A stretch of 64,000 nucleotides of DNA from assembly GCF_947489365.1 (NCBI RefSeq), contig NZ_CANLDB010000009.1, positions 62,001-126,000 of the forward strand, written 5' to 3'. The notes under the pieces were generated by a model. That model was not told the DNA's origin, ran no database searches, and saw only the letters and a list, made by a program, of their open reading frames with translations. Origin of the DNA: an uncultured Nocardioides sp. Its GTDB lineage: Bacteria; Actinomycetota; Actinomycetes; Propionibacteriales; Nocardioidaceae. Positions 45,563 to 53,310 of the stretch are shown one piece after another. Made by a program: the position numbers and the translations under genes. Within the stretch, counting starts at the first letter, position 1. Every line of letters starts with the position of its first letter.

Positions 45563-46026
45563 GTGGCCACGGAGCCCCCGACGCGACGACCTTCGACGCG
45601 AGCGACCTGCGGGTCGCCGTCGTCGCCGCGAGCTGGCACACCGAGGTGATGGACGGGTTGCTCGCCGGCGCCCACCGGGCCCTGGAGCAGCACGGCGTCA
45701 CCGACGTGACCGTTGTCCGCGTGCCGGGGACCTTCGAGCTCCCCGTCGCCGCGGCCGCCCTCGCCTCCCGCGGGTACGACGCGCTGGTGGCGCTCGGCGT
45801 CGTCGTCCGGGGTGGCACGCCCCACTTCGACTACGTCTGCTCGGCCGCCACCGACGGCCTGACCCGCGTCGCCGTCGACCACGTCGTCCCGGTCGGGTTC
45901 GGCGTGCTGACCTGCGACACCGACGAGCAGGCGCTGGACCGGGCCGGGCTGCCCGGCAGCAGTGAGGACAAGGGCCACGAGGCCGTCAGCGCAGCCCTCG
46001 CGACCGCCCGCGCGCTGCGGGTCTGA
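45559..46026 (+). CDS. ribH: 6,7-dimethyl-8-ribityllumazine synthase
   Basis: RibH (155 residues) makes the lumazine substrate of RibE. Motifs are 'VAVVAASWHTEVMDGLLAGA' at the start, 'VRVPGTFELPVAA' and 'ALGVVVRGGTPHFDYVC' with the catalytic His. The last part 'VLTCDTDEQALDRAG' is standard. It ends the operon; a 32 bp repeat array begins within a few bases of its stop. Confidence 0.97.
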   Translation: MSGHGAPDATTFDASDLRVAVVAASWHTEVMDGLLAGAHRALEQHGVTDVTVVRVPGTFELPVAAAALASRGYDALVALGVVVRGGTPHFDYVCSAATDGLTRVAVDHVVPVGFGVLTCDTDEQALDRAGLPGSSEDKGHEAVSAALATARALRV

Positions 46027-46027
46027 C

Positions 46028-46136
46028 CACGCCGAGTCGGCAGGAGTGTGCGTCCGTAGGGCGCCGAGTCGGCAGGAGTGTGCGTCCGCAGGGCGTCGAG
46101 TCGGCAGAAGTGTGCGCCGGGCGCGGTTGTCGCCAC
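46028..46136 (+). repeat. 32 bp tandem array after ribH (3 units)
   Basis: GAGTCGG cores start at 46034, 46066 and 46098, exactly 32 bases apart. The unit is GAGTCGGCAGGAGTGTGC followed by a 14-base part close to GTCCGCAGGGCGCC. A single inverted core (CCACTCGGCGCC) lies at 46132. Only the GAGTCGGC part is shared with the arrays elsewhere. Confidence 0.9.
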
Positions 46137-46145
46137 TCGGCGCCA

Positions 46146-46173
46146 TTGACTTGCATTCTCGGCAAGTCATAGT
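46146..46173 (+). promoter_or_regulatory. promoter with operator-like palindrome for the membrane protein/regulator pair
   Basis: A -35 box TTGACT (46146-46151) and a -10 box CATAGT (46168-46173) are 16 bases apart. A perfect inverted repeat GACTTGC-N7-GCAAGTC (46148-46168) fills the space between them. A second repeat TTGCC-N5-GGCAA (46175-46189) covers the start codon. This is a classic autorepression layout for a winged-helix regulator; the one encoded downstream is the obvious candidate. Confidence 0.7.
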
Positions 46174-46182
46174 GTTGCCGAC

Positions 46183-46659
46183 ATGGCAATCGAATCGACG
46201 GGCCCCGTGACCCCAGACGCCGAGGAGGCGCGAGCCGCCCTGAGCGGGCTGGACGGCGACAGTGCCCGCTTGGCCGAGCGCGTCGTGACGCCGTGGTGGT
46301 ACCACCCCGTCCTCGGCGCGGTGGTGGCCGGTGTCGCGCTGTCGTCGACCCTCCCGCCGTCCGCCACCGCGGCCGTCATCGCTCTGTGCGTGGTCGTCCT
46401 GTTCCTGCTCCCCGTCGCGTACCGGCGGCGCTACGGCGTGTGGGTCAGCGAGCCCGCGGGCCCCCGCAGCCGCCGCGTGCACACGGTGCTCCTGGCGATC
46501 ATCTTGGCCTGCGTCGTCGGTGGCTTCCTGCTCGGCATGCTCGGTGTGGTCTGGGCGCTGGTGCCCGCGGGCGTGCTGTTCGTCGCCGTCGTCCTCCTAG
46601 GTCGCCGCTACGACGTCGCCCTGCGCGCGGACCTCGCCGGCCCCGGGCGCCGCCCGTGA
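46183..46659 (+). CDS. small integral membrane protein cotranscribed with an HTH regulator
   Basis: The 158-residue protein has a hydrophilic start and about four hydrophobic helices in two pairs ('VLGAVVAGVALSSTL', 'AAVIALCVVVLFLLPVAY', 'VLLAIILACVVGGFLLGMLG', 'LVPAGVLFVAVVLLG'). I do not recognise a named family. Its stop overlaps the regulator start (GTGA), a pairing often seen for a regulator with a membrane protein it controls. Confidence 0.7.
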   Translation: MAIESTGPVTPDAEEARAALSGLDGDSARLAERVVTPWWYHPVLGAVVAGVALSSTLPPSATAAVIALCVVVLFLLPVAYRRRYGVWVSEPAGPRSRRVHTVLLAIILACVVGGFLLGMLGVVWALVPAGVLFVAVVLLGRRYDVALRADLAGPGRRP

Positions 46660-46988
46660 CCCGGCCCGTCGAGCCGGCCTTCGACGAGGTCGTCCACTCC
46701 GCCGTCCGGCTGCGCATCTGCGGGGTGCTGAGGCGGGTCTCGGAGGTCGAGTTCGCCCTCGTCCGCGACACCCTCGGCCTGACCGACGCCCACCTGTCCA
46801 AGAACCTCAAGGTCCTCGCCGACCGCGGGTACGTGACGCTGCGCAAGGAGGGCTCGCCGGGCCGCGGCGACGCGCGACGCCTCACCTTCGTGGGCCTCAC
46901 CCCGGCGGGGTCGACCGCCGTCGAGGCCCACCTCGCCGCCCTGGCCGAGATCGCCGGGGACGCCGAGTCGTCCCGAACGCACGCCTGA
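46656..46988 (+). CDS. winged-helix transcriptional regulator (MarR/ArsR-like, HTH_34 type)
   Basis: The 110-residue protein carries a winged helix: 'DEVVHSAVRLRICGVLRRVS', recognition region 'LTDAHLSKNLKVLADRGYV' and wing 'LRKEGSPGRGDARRLTFVGL'. It matches small one-domain regulators that recognise palindromic operators. The last nine codons and the stop fall inside the first unit of a 32 bp repeat array (core at 46965), so the repeat has replaced or extended the natural C-terminus. Confidence 0.82.
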   Translation: MTRPVEPAFDEVVHSAVRLRICGVLRRVSEVEFALVRDTLGLTDAHLSKNLKVLADRGYVTLRKEGSPGRGDARRLTFVGLTPAGSTAVEAHLAALAEIAGDAESSRTHA

Positions 46989-47144
46989 GAAGCGCCGAGT
47001 CGGCCCGAACGCGCGCCTGCGGGGCGCCGAGTCGTCCCGAACGCACGCCTGCGAGGCGCCGAGTCGGCCCGAACGCGCGCCTGCGGGGCGCCGAGTCGGC
47101 CCGAACGCACGCCTGCGGGGCGCCGAGTCGGCCCGAACGTGGGA
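46959..47144 (+). repeat. 32 bp tandem array, forward (6 cores)
   Basis: GAGTCG cores start at 46965, 46997, 47029, 47061, 47093 and 47125, exactly 32 bases apart. The unit is GAGTCGGCCCGAACGCAC followed by a part close to GCCTGCGGGGCGCC. The first unit lies inside the regulator CDS. No gene lies between 46989 and 47475; this array and the next one fill most of that gap. Confidence 0.92.
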
Positions 47145-47210
47145 CCCGTCGCGTTCCCGGCGATTTCGAGGACGGGCAATCGAGTTGTCGAGAGTCTCGT
47201 CGGCAGAGTG

Positions 47211-47425
47211 TTCGGGCCGACTCGACGCCGTACGGCGGTACGTCCGGGCCGACTCGACGCCGTACGGCGGTGCGTTCGGGCCGACTCGGGCTCGTACGGC
47301 GGTGCGTTCGGGCCGACTCGGGGTCGTACGGCGGTGTGTTCGGGCCGACTCGGGGTCGTACGGCGGTGCGTTCGGGCCGACTCGGGCTCGTACGGCGGTG
47401 TGTTCGGGCCGACTCGGCGACGGGG
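47211..47425 (-). repeat. 32 bp tandem array, inverted (7 cores)
   Basis: CCGACTC cores start at 47217, 47249, 47281, 47313, 47345, 47377 and 47409, exactly 32 bases apart. Read on the minus strand the unit is GAGTCGGCCCGAACGCAC plus a part close to CGCCGTACGACCCC. The first 18 bases equal the facing forward array; the remainder differs. The two arrays point at each other across about 70 bases. Confidence 0.92.
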
Positions 47426-47461
47426 GCGGTGACCACCTCACGCCTCCCGCCGGGGCGCGCC

Positions 47462-47467
47462 TAGGCT
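47462..47467 (+). promoter_or_regulatory. -10 box of hisE-hisG (leaderless)
   Basis: TAGGCT is followed by eight bases and the hisE GTG at 47476, with no Shine-Dalgarno. Confidence 0.5.
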
Positions 47468-47475
47468 GGTGCCTC

Positions 47476-47739
47476 GTGAAGACCTTCGAGGAGCTGTGGT
47501 CGGAGCTGTCGGCCAAGGCCGTCGAGCGGCCGGCCGGCTCGGGCACCGTGGCCGCCCTGGACGCCGGCGTGCACGCCATCGGCAAGAAGCTGGTCGAGGA
47601 GGCCGCCGAGTCCTGGATGGCCGCCGAGCACGAGGGCCCCGAGCGGGCGGCCGAGGAGATCAGCCAGCTGCTCTACCACGCCCAGGTGATGATGCTCGCC
47701 GTCGGCATCGGCCCCGACGACGTCTACGCCCACCTGTGA
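47476..47739 (+). CDS. hisE: phosphoribosyl-ATP pyrophosphatase
   Basis: HisE (87 residues) hydrolyses phosphoribosyl-ATP to phosphoribosyl-AMP, the second step of histidine synthesis. The MazG-like helical pattern includes 'IGKKLVEEAAESWMAAEHEG' with the metal-binding Glu residues and 'EEISQLLYHAQVMMLAVGI'. The GTG at 47476 is supported by the leaderless promoter and by length. The stop overlaps hisG (GTGA). Confidence 0.95.
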   Translation: MKTFEELWSELSAKAVERPAGSGTVAALDAGVHAIGKKLVEEAAESWMAAEHEGPERAAEEISQLLYHAQVMMLAVGIGPDDVYAHL

Positions 47740-48605
47740 GCGCGCCGGTGACGACTCCGCTGCTGCGCATCGCCGTCCCCAACAAGGGGGCGCTGTCGGA
47801 GGCCGCGTCGGCGATCCTCCGCGAGTCGGGCTACCGCCAGCGCCGCGACACCAAGGAGCTCGCGCTCACCGACCACGAGAACGGCGTGGAGTTCTTCTAC
47901 CTCCGCCCCCGCGACATCGCCCTGTACGTCGGGGAGGGCACCCTCGACCTCGGCATCACCGGCCGCGACCTGCTGCTCGACTCGGGCGCGGAGGCCGACG
48001 AGGTCATGGACCTCGGCTTCGGCGGCTCCCGCTTCCACTTCGCCGCCCGCCCGGGCCACTACCGGAGCTGGGCCGACCTCGCCGGCGCCCGCATCGCCAC
48101 CTCGTACGTCGGGATCGTGACGTCGTTCCTCGAGCGCGAGGGCATCACGGCGAGCGTCACCCGGCTCGACGGCGCCGTCGAGACCAGCATCCAGCTCGGC
48201 GTCGCGGACGTGGTCGCGGACGTCGTCGAGACCGGCAGCACCCTGCGCGCCGCGGGCCTCGAGGTCTTCGGTGACCCGGTGATGACGTCCCGGGCCGTGC
48301 TCGTCACCCGCCGCGGCGGCGGCCTGCCCGCGGGCTACGAGGTCTTCCGCCGCCGGGTCGACGGCGTCCTGCTGGCCCGCAGCTACGTGATGATGGACTA
48401 CGACATCGCCCGCGAGCACCTCGAGCCCGCCACGGCGCTGACCCCCGGCATCGAGGGTCCGACCATCTCGCCGCTGCAGCGCGAGGGCTGGGTCGCCGTC
48501 CGCGCGATGGTGCCCCGCGCGGGGGCGCAGCGCCTCATGGACGAGCTGTACGGCGTCGGCGCCCGCGGCATCCTGCTGACGGACATCCATGCCTGCCGCA
48601 TCTGA
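47736..48605 (+). CDS. hisG: ATP phosphoribosyltransferase (long form)
   Basis: HisG (289 residues) starts histidine synthesis by joining PRPP to ATP. 'LRIAVPNKGALSEAASAIL' begins the periplasmic-binding-like fold. The PRPP-binding segment is 'DVVADVVETGSTLRAAGLEV' and the C-terminal ACT-like regulatory domain follows near residue 215. Its presence means the long, histidine-inhibited form, so no HisZ is needed. The rest of the his genes are elsewhere. Confidence 0.96.
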   Translation: MSAPVTTPLLRIAVPNKGALSEAASAILRESGYRQRRDTKELALTDHENGVEFFYLRPRDIALYVGEGTLDLGITGRDLLLDSGAEADEVMDLGFGGSRFHFAARPGHYRSWADLAGARIATSYVGIVTSFLEREGITASVTRLDGAVETSIQLGVADVVADVVETGSTLRAAGLEVFGDPVMTSRAVLVTRRGGGLPAGYEVFRRRVDGVLLARSYVMMDYDIAREHLEPATALTPGIEGPTISPLQREGWVAVRAMVPRAGAQRLMDELYGVGARGILLTDIHACRI

Positions 48606-49041
48606 CGCGGGGTCGGGCGCCGGCCTGCCGCGGACCTTCCGCCCGCTCGCGACGCGGATGGCGGCGACGCTGTTCGGCGGGATGCTGCTCGTGATCTCCC
48701 TGGCCGCGTGGTTCCTGCTGGCCGCCGAGATCCGCGACCGGTTCACACCGTTCCAGATCGGCACGATGGTCTTCTTCGGCCTGCTGCTCTTCTCGGTCTG
48801 GTGGGGCCTCGTCCGGTCGCGGATCACCGCCACGACCGACAAGCTCGTCGTGGTGAACGGCTTCCGGCGCCACGACTACGACTGGGCCCAGGTGCTCGCC
48901 GTCCGGCTGCCCTCCGGTGCGCCGTGGGCCTCGCTCGACCTCGCCGACGGCACGACGGCGACGGCGCTGGGCATCCAGTCCTCCGACGGCGACCGCGCCC
49001 GCGCCCACCTCCGCGAGCTCCGCGCGCTCATCGACCGCTGA
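48589..49041 (+). CDS. PH-domain membrane protein
   Basis: The 150-residue protein has two membrane helices ('LFGGMLLVISLAAWFLLAAE', 'IGTMVFFGLLLFSVWWGLV') and then a bacterial PH-like domain ('ITATTDKLVVVNGFRRHDYD', 'VLAVRLPSGAPWASLDLADG'). The role is unknown. The ATG lies 17 bases inside hisG, a pairing seen repeatedly in actinobacteria, so it is probably cotranscribed. Confidence 0.78.
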   Translation: MPAASDAGSGAGLPRTFRPLATRMAATLFGGMLLVISLAAWFLLAAEIRDRFTPFQIGTMVFFGLLLFSVWWGLVRSRITATTDKLVVVNGFRRHDYDWAQVLAVRLPSGAPWASLDLADGTTATALGIQSSDGDRARAHLRELRALIDR

Positions 49042-49063
49042 TCGACCGCTGAGGGACGCCGGG

Positions 49064-49585
49064 TCAGCCGAGGACGAGGTCGGCTGAGTCGCGGGTGCCC
49101 TGCGTCCGGTGGTGGGCGTCCTCGTCCGCGGCCCAGGCGTCGAGGTGGGGCGCGACGGCGGCGCCGTCCCGCGCCAGCACGCGGGCGCGTCGTACGGCGG
49201 CCGGCGCGGTCAGCCACACCAGGACGGTCACGAGCCGCGAGTGGGCGGCGGCCCACGAGCCGACGCCCTCCACGACCAGCAGCGGTGTCGGCTCCACCGT
49301 GACCGTCCCGGCCCAGTCGGAGGCGTGCCAGTCCCACCGGCGGTAGGTCCCGGCCCCGCCCGCGGCGAGGGGGAGCAGCAGCGAGTCCAGCTGGGGGCCG
49401 ACGTGCGCGAGGCCGGACCACCCGGCGTACAGGTCGTCGGCGTGCACCACCCGGCAGCCGGCGGGACCGGCGAGCGCCGCGATCTCGGCGGCCAGGGTCG
49501 TCTTGCCGCCGCCGGCCGGACCGTCGAGGCAGACCAGCCGCCCGGCGCCCAGGGTCGGCGGTCGCGACCGCGCGAGGTCGAGCAC
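49064..49585 (-). CDS. small P-loop kinase (uridine kinase-like)
   Basis: The protein (173 residues from the GTG at 49585) has Walker A 'CLDGPAGGGKTTLAAEIA' near residue 20, 'RVVHADDLYAGWSG' as the base/substrate region and 'PLLVVEGVGSWAAA' as Walker B. A lid 'VWLTAPAAVRRARVLARDG' follows. It resembles short uridine-kinase-like proteins; the phosphate acceptor is not known. The start lies just beyond the stop of the upstream PLP-enzyme gene, so the two are coupled. A CTG at 49609 is an alternative start. Confidence 0.72.
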   Translation of the reverse strand: MLDLARSRPPTLGAGRLVCLDGPAGGGKTTLAAEIAALAGPAGCRVVHADDLYAGWSGLAHVGPQLDSLLLPLAAGGAGTYRRWDWHASDWAGTVTVEPTPLLVVEGVGSWAAAHSRLVTVLVWLTAPAAVRRARVLARDGAAVAPHLDAWAADEDAHHRTQGTRDSADLVLG

Positions 49586-49605
49586 GTCGCGCGCCGAGCC
49601 GGGGC

Positions 49606-50826
49606 TCAGAAGACCTGTCCCAGGCCGCGGTACGTCGGGGCCTCCTCGACCACGTCGGCGCCGCGCAGCAGCAGCGCCCGGTCGACGTGCTCCATCAGCT
49701 CCCCGGCCTTGGCGTGCCGGAACCACACGGTGTCCCCGACGGCGAGGTCGGCGGCGCCGGGCCCGACCAGCGGGGTCTGGACCTCCCCGGCACCCTCCGT
49801 GGACGTCAGCTCCAGGCCGGACGGCGCCCACGGGGTCGGCAGGCGGTCGGCGCCGGCGGCGCCCGAGGCGACGTACCCGCCGCCGTGGACGGTCACCGTG
49901 GTGGCGTCGGGCCGCCGGGTCACCGGCAGGCCCAGGTACGCCGCGGGCAGCGGCTCGAAGGCGCGGTAGTGGTCGAACAGGCGCGGGGCCAGCAGCCCGG
50001 AGCCCGCGGCGACCTCGGTGACGACCGGGTCGGCCGCAGCCGCCTCGACGGACCCGGTGCCGCCGGCGTTCCACAGCTCCAGGCCGGCGCCGACGCGGGT
50101 CAGGGCGACGGCGAGCCGGCGCCGACGGCGCCGCAGCTGGGCGAGGTTCGCCGCCTGCAGGCGCCGCAGCACCGTGGTGCGGACACCCTGACCGGGCACG
50201 GCGTCGCCGAGGCCCGCGACCAGACCCTCGTACGTCATGGCGCCCACGAGGTCCACGCCGTCGCGGTCGAGCGCGGCCCGCGCCAGGCCGACGACGTCCG
50301 CTGTCGAGCGCAGCGGGGAGCGGCGGGGGCCCAGCGTGCGGGGCCCGGCCTGCAGGGCGGCGTCCACGTCCAGGGCGACCCGGACCGTGGCGGGGGCGTC
50401 GGCCGCGGCGCGGGCGCGGGCGACGAGGTCGAGGTGGGCCACGTCGTCGATTATCAGGGTGATGGCCGCGGCAGCCGCGGGATCGGCCGCGAGCGCGGCG
50501 AGCGCCGGCTCGTCGACGGTGGGGTACGCGACCAGCAGGTCGTCACTCACGCCGGTGGCGTGCAGCCACAGCGCCTCGCGCAGCGTGTAGGAGAGGACAC
50601 CCGCGAACCCGTCGCGGGCGAGCACCCGGCGCAGCAGCGCCGGCACGCGGACCGACTTCGACGCCACCCGGATCGGCACGCCGCCGGCCCGTCGCTCGAG
50701 GTCGGCGGCGTTGGCGTCGAACGCGGACAGGTCGACCACGACGACGGGACGCTGCGCCCCGCGCTCGCCGTACGCCGCGAGCACCCGGTCGAGCCGGGCC
50801 GCGAGCAGGTCCCGGTCCTCAGGCAC
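49606..50826 (-). CDS. PLP-dependent amino acid deaminase/aldolase-like (alanine racemase fold)
   Basis: The 406-residue enzyme has a fold-type III PLP barrel at its N-terminus, with 'VVVVDLSAFDANAADLERRA' and the Schiff-base Lys in 'PIRVASKSVRVPALLRRVLA' near residue 57. The end has a C-terminal beta domain with 'VGDTVWFRHAKAGELMEHVD', as in D-serine dehydratase and D-threonine aldolase relatives (COG3616-like). The substrate is probably a D- or beta-hydroxy amino acid, but I cannot specify which. Confidence 0.82.
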   Translation of the reverse strand: MPEDRDLLAARLDRVLAAYGERGAQRPVVVVDLSAFDANAADLERRAGGVPIRVASKSVRVPALLRRVLARDGFAGVLSYTLREALWLHATGVSDDLLVAYPTVDEPALAALAADPAAAAAITLIIDDVAHLDLVARARAAADAPATVRVALDVDAALQAGPRTLGPRRSPLRSTADVVGLARAALDRDGVDLVGAMTYEGLVAGLGDAVPGQGVRTTVLRRLQAANLAQLRRRRRRLAVALTRVGAGLELWNAGGTGSVEAAAADPVVTEVAAGSGLLAPRLFDHYRAFEPLPAAYLGLPVTRRPDATTVTVHGGGYVASGAAGADRLPTPWAPSGLELTSTEGAGEVQTPLVGPGAADLAVGDTVWFRHAKAGELMEHVDRALLLRGADVVEEAPTYRGLGQVF

Positions 50827-50832
50827 GAGGAC

Positions 50833-51324
50833 CTACTCGATGCCGCGCCGGCGGAGGATGGCCTCGATGTCGTCCATGCCCTCGTCAGCGGGCTGGGCCG
50901 GCCGCTGGGCGGGCTGCCTGCCGCGCTGCCGGGACGGGGCGGCGGGGGCCTGGCCCGGGCCGACGGCGGCGCGGTCGGAGCCGGCCCCGGCGGCGGCCGG
51001 GTCCGGGCGGTGGGCCGTGATGCCCCGGCCGCGGGCCATCATCGACCCGCCGAGCAGGAACAGCACGACGCCGACGACGCCGAGGGCGACCCCGGACCAC
51101 ACGACCGGCGAGAACACCAGGCGCACGGCCCAGGAGCCGATCTCCTGACCGATGCGCACCACCAGCGGCAGGGCGTCGGTGAGGTAGAGCGCGGGGACCA
51201 GCAGGGTGACGCCCAGGGCCCGCAGGGCGGGGGCGGTGCCGCGGCGCTTGTACGCCAGGAAGGTCACCGCCAGGCCCACCACCGTGAGCACGAGGGTCAG
51301 GGCCAGCCACGTCGCGTCGTCCAC
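50833..51324 (-). CDS. small membrane protein with Pro/Ala/Gln-rich tail
   Basis: The 163-residue protein has about three hydrophobic helices ('WLALTLVLTVVGLAVTFLAY', 'ALGVTLLVPALYLTDALPLV', 'VALGVVGVVLFLLGGSMMA'). A disordered tail follows and ends in a charged helix 'DEGMDDIEAILRRRGIE'. I do not recognise a function. It lies six bases upstream of the PLP-enzyme gene on the same strand. Confidence 0.72.
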   Translation of the reverse strand: MDDATWLALTLVLTVVGLAVTFLAYKRRGTAPALRALGVTLLVPALYLTDALPLVVRIGQEIGSWAVRLVFSPVVWSGVALGVVGVVLFLLGGSMMARGRGITAHRPDPAAAGAGSDRAAVGPGQAPAAPSRQRGRQPAQRPAQPADEGMDDIEAILRRRGIE

Positions 51325-51385
51325 GCCGTCAGCCTCCCACAGCGCCGTCCGGCCGACCCTGCCCTCGTGCGTGCCCCACCGGACC

Positions 51386-52441
51386 TCAGCGGGCGTTGTC
51401 CGCCGTCTCCTCGACGAGCGGGGCGAGCTGCTCGTCGTACCGGCCGTCGAAGTAGTCGGCCACGTCGACCGCCTCGGGCAGCAGGTCGGCGTCGGTGAAG
51501 GTGTCGGAGATCTCCTGCTCGGAGTCGACGACCTCGCCGTCGACGGGCAGGACGGTCAGCGGCCGCTTCTTCGCGGCGGCCAGCGTCACGTCGGGGGACA
51601 GACCCGTCTGCTCGGCCCAGACCTCGGACCACTCCTGCTGGTTGTCCGAGGCCCACACCTGCGCACGGGTGATCCGCTGCACGTAGTCCTCGACCGCCGC
51701 CTCGGTGGCCGCGTCGTCGAGGGCGACGTCGGAGGCGACCTGGAAGTTCATGCCGTTGACGACGTCCTCGCCGTCGGCCAGGACGCGGGCGTCCTCCTCG
51801 ATGACGGCCTGCGAGACGTAGGGCTCCCACACGACCCAGGCGTCGATGAAGCCCTGGCTGAAGGCGGCGAGACCGTCGGCGGGCTGCAGGTTGCGCTGCT
51901 CGACCTCCTCCAGGTCGACGCCGGCCTCGCGCAGCTGCGCGAGGAGGTTGTAGTTGGCCGAGCTGCCCTCCGCCACGGCGACGGTCTTGCCGGCGAGGTC
52001 CTCGACGGACTGCAGGTCGGAGTCCTTCGGCACCAGGATCGAGTCGCCGAGACCGGTGTACGTCGTCGCCTGGACGACCTTGAGCTCCGAGCCGGACGCG
52101 GCGGCGAAGATCGGCGGGGTGTTCCCCACGTACCCGAGGTGGATCGCGCCGGTGCCGAGCGCCTCCATCATCGGCGGGCCGGAGGTGAACTCCTCCCACT
52201 GGATGTCGTAGGGGGTGTCGTCCTCCCCGGCGGCCTCGAGCATGGCCTGCTGGCTGGAGGACTTCTGGTCGCCCACGATGAGGGTGACCTGCTCGAGGTC
52301 GACGGAGCCGTCGTCGTTGACGGCCGCCTCGTTGCCGGTCTCCTCCCCGCCGCAACCGGCGAGGACGAGGGCCATGGACGCCCCGGCGACGGCGAGGGCG
52401 GTACGGCGACGGACGGTGCGGGGGGTGGTACGGCGGGTCAT
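51386..52441 (-). CDS. ABC transporter substrate-binding lipoprotein (sulfonate/taurine type)
   Basis: The 351-residue protein has a lipoprotein signal ending 'MALVLAGCGGEE' (lipobox LAGC). It then has the SsuA/TauA-like periplasmic-binding fold with 'LGTGAIHLGYVGNTPPIFAA', 'LAGKTVAVAEGSSANYNLLA' and 'FIDAWVVWEPY'. This family binds aliphatic sulfonates, taurine or related small ligands. The ATG overlaps the ATPase stop by four bases (52438-52441). Confidence 0.88.
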   Translation of the reverse strand: MTRRTTPRTVRRRTALAVAGASMALVLAGCGGEETGNEAAVNDDGSVDLEQVTLIVGDQKSSSQQAMLEAAGEDDTPYDIQWEEFTSGPPMMEALGTGAIHLGYVGNTPPIFAAASGSELKVVQATTYTGLGDSILVPKDSDLQSVEDLAGKTVAVAEGSSANYNLLAQLREAGVDLEEVEQRNLQPADGLAAFSQGFIDAWVVWEPYVSQAVIEEDARVLADGEDVVNGMNFQVASDVALDDAATEAAVEDYVQRITRAQVWASDNQQEWSEVWAEQTGLSPDVTLAAAKKRPLTVLPVDGEVVDSEQEISDTFTDADLLPEAVDVADYFDGRYDEQLAPLVEETADNAR

Positions 52442-53310
52442 GCTGCTCCTCGGCTGTCTGCGGCCCCGCTCGGGGTGCTGGGGACGCGGTTCGGGTTGGG
52501 CGGGGTCGGCTCGACCCCGAGGGTCTGGAGGATCTCCTCGCGGACGCCGGCGATCTCCGGGTGCGAGGGGGACCGCTCCGAGCGCGGCAGGTCGATCTGC
52601 CACGTGCGGGCCATGCGACCGCCGTCCATCACGTGGACCAGGTCGGCGAGACCGAGCGCCTCGTCGACGTCGTGGGTCACGAGCAGGACCGCCATCTGGC
52701 GTCGGCGCCACAGCTCGATGACGAGCTGGTGCATCTCGATGCGGGTCAGCGCATCGAGGGCGCTGAAGGGCTCGTCGAGCAGCAGGAGGCTGGGGTCGGG
52801 CACCAGCGCCCGGGCCAGCGACACCCGCTGGGCCTGGCCGCCGGAGAGCTGGAGGGGCCAGGCGTCCATCTTCTCGGCGAGCCCGACCTCCTCGAGTCGC
52901 TCGCGGGCCAGGCGCACCCGGTCCTTGCGCTCGGGGGCGTTGAGCAGCGCGAGGGCGACGTTGTCGACGACGGACTTCCACGGCAGCAGCCGCGGCTCCT
53001 GGAAGGCGACCGCCGAGCGGCCGACGACGTCGACCTCGTCGGTCGGGGACGGGTCGAGGTGAGCCAGGCTGCGCAGCAGGGTGGACTTGCCGCAGCCGCT
53101 GCGGCCGAGCAGGGCCACGAAGTCGCCGGGGGCGACGTCGAGGTCGATCGAGCGGAGGACGTGGACGTCGCCGAAGGAGCGGTGGTGACCGCGGACGCGG
53201 GCGACGTGGCCCGCGGCGCGGTCGGCGCCGTTGGCGGGGTGCGGGTCGGGGGCGTGGGCCGGGGTGGACGTCGGGGTGGAGCTCGTGCGGTTCGTGGTCA
53301 GGCGCGCCAT
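52438..53310 (-). CDS. ABC transporter ATP-binding protein (SsuB/TauB type)
   Basis: The 290-residue ATPase has Walker A 'LLGRSGCGKSTLLRSLA' near residue 90, Q-loop 'AVAFQEPRLLPWKSV', signature 'QLSGGQAQRVSLARAL', Walker B 'LLLLDEPFSALD' and the switch 'LVTHDVDEAL'. The ~45-residue N-terminal extension is Thr/Pro-rich. The ATG at 53310 lies 13 bases inside the upstream permease gene. 'LLPWKSV' is typical of the sulfonate/nitrate importer subfamily. Confidence 0.92.
   Translation of the reverse strand: MARLTTNRTSSTPTSTPAHAPDPHPANGADRAAGHVARVRGHHRSFGDVHVLRSIDLDVAPGDFVALLGRSGCGKSTLLRSLAHLDPSPTDEVDVVGRSAVAFQEPRLLPWKSVVDNVALALLNAPERKDRVRLARERLEEVGLAEKMDAWPLQLSGGQAQRVSLARALVPDPSLLLLDEPFSALDALTRIEMHQLVIELWRRRQMAVLLVTHDVDEALGLADLVHVMDGGRMARTWQIDLPRSERSPSHPEIAGVREEILQTLGVEPTPPNPNRVPSTPSGAADSRGAA

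Noticed and set aside
46959..47425. Small protein genes reading through the 32 bp arrays
   Set aside because: Open frames exist, but they only encode repeats of 'RADSGSYGG'-like sequence with no start signal and no family resemblance.
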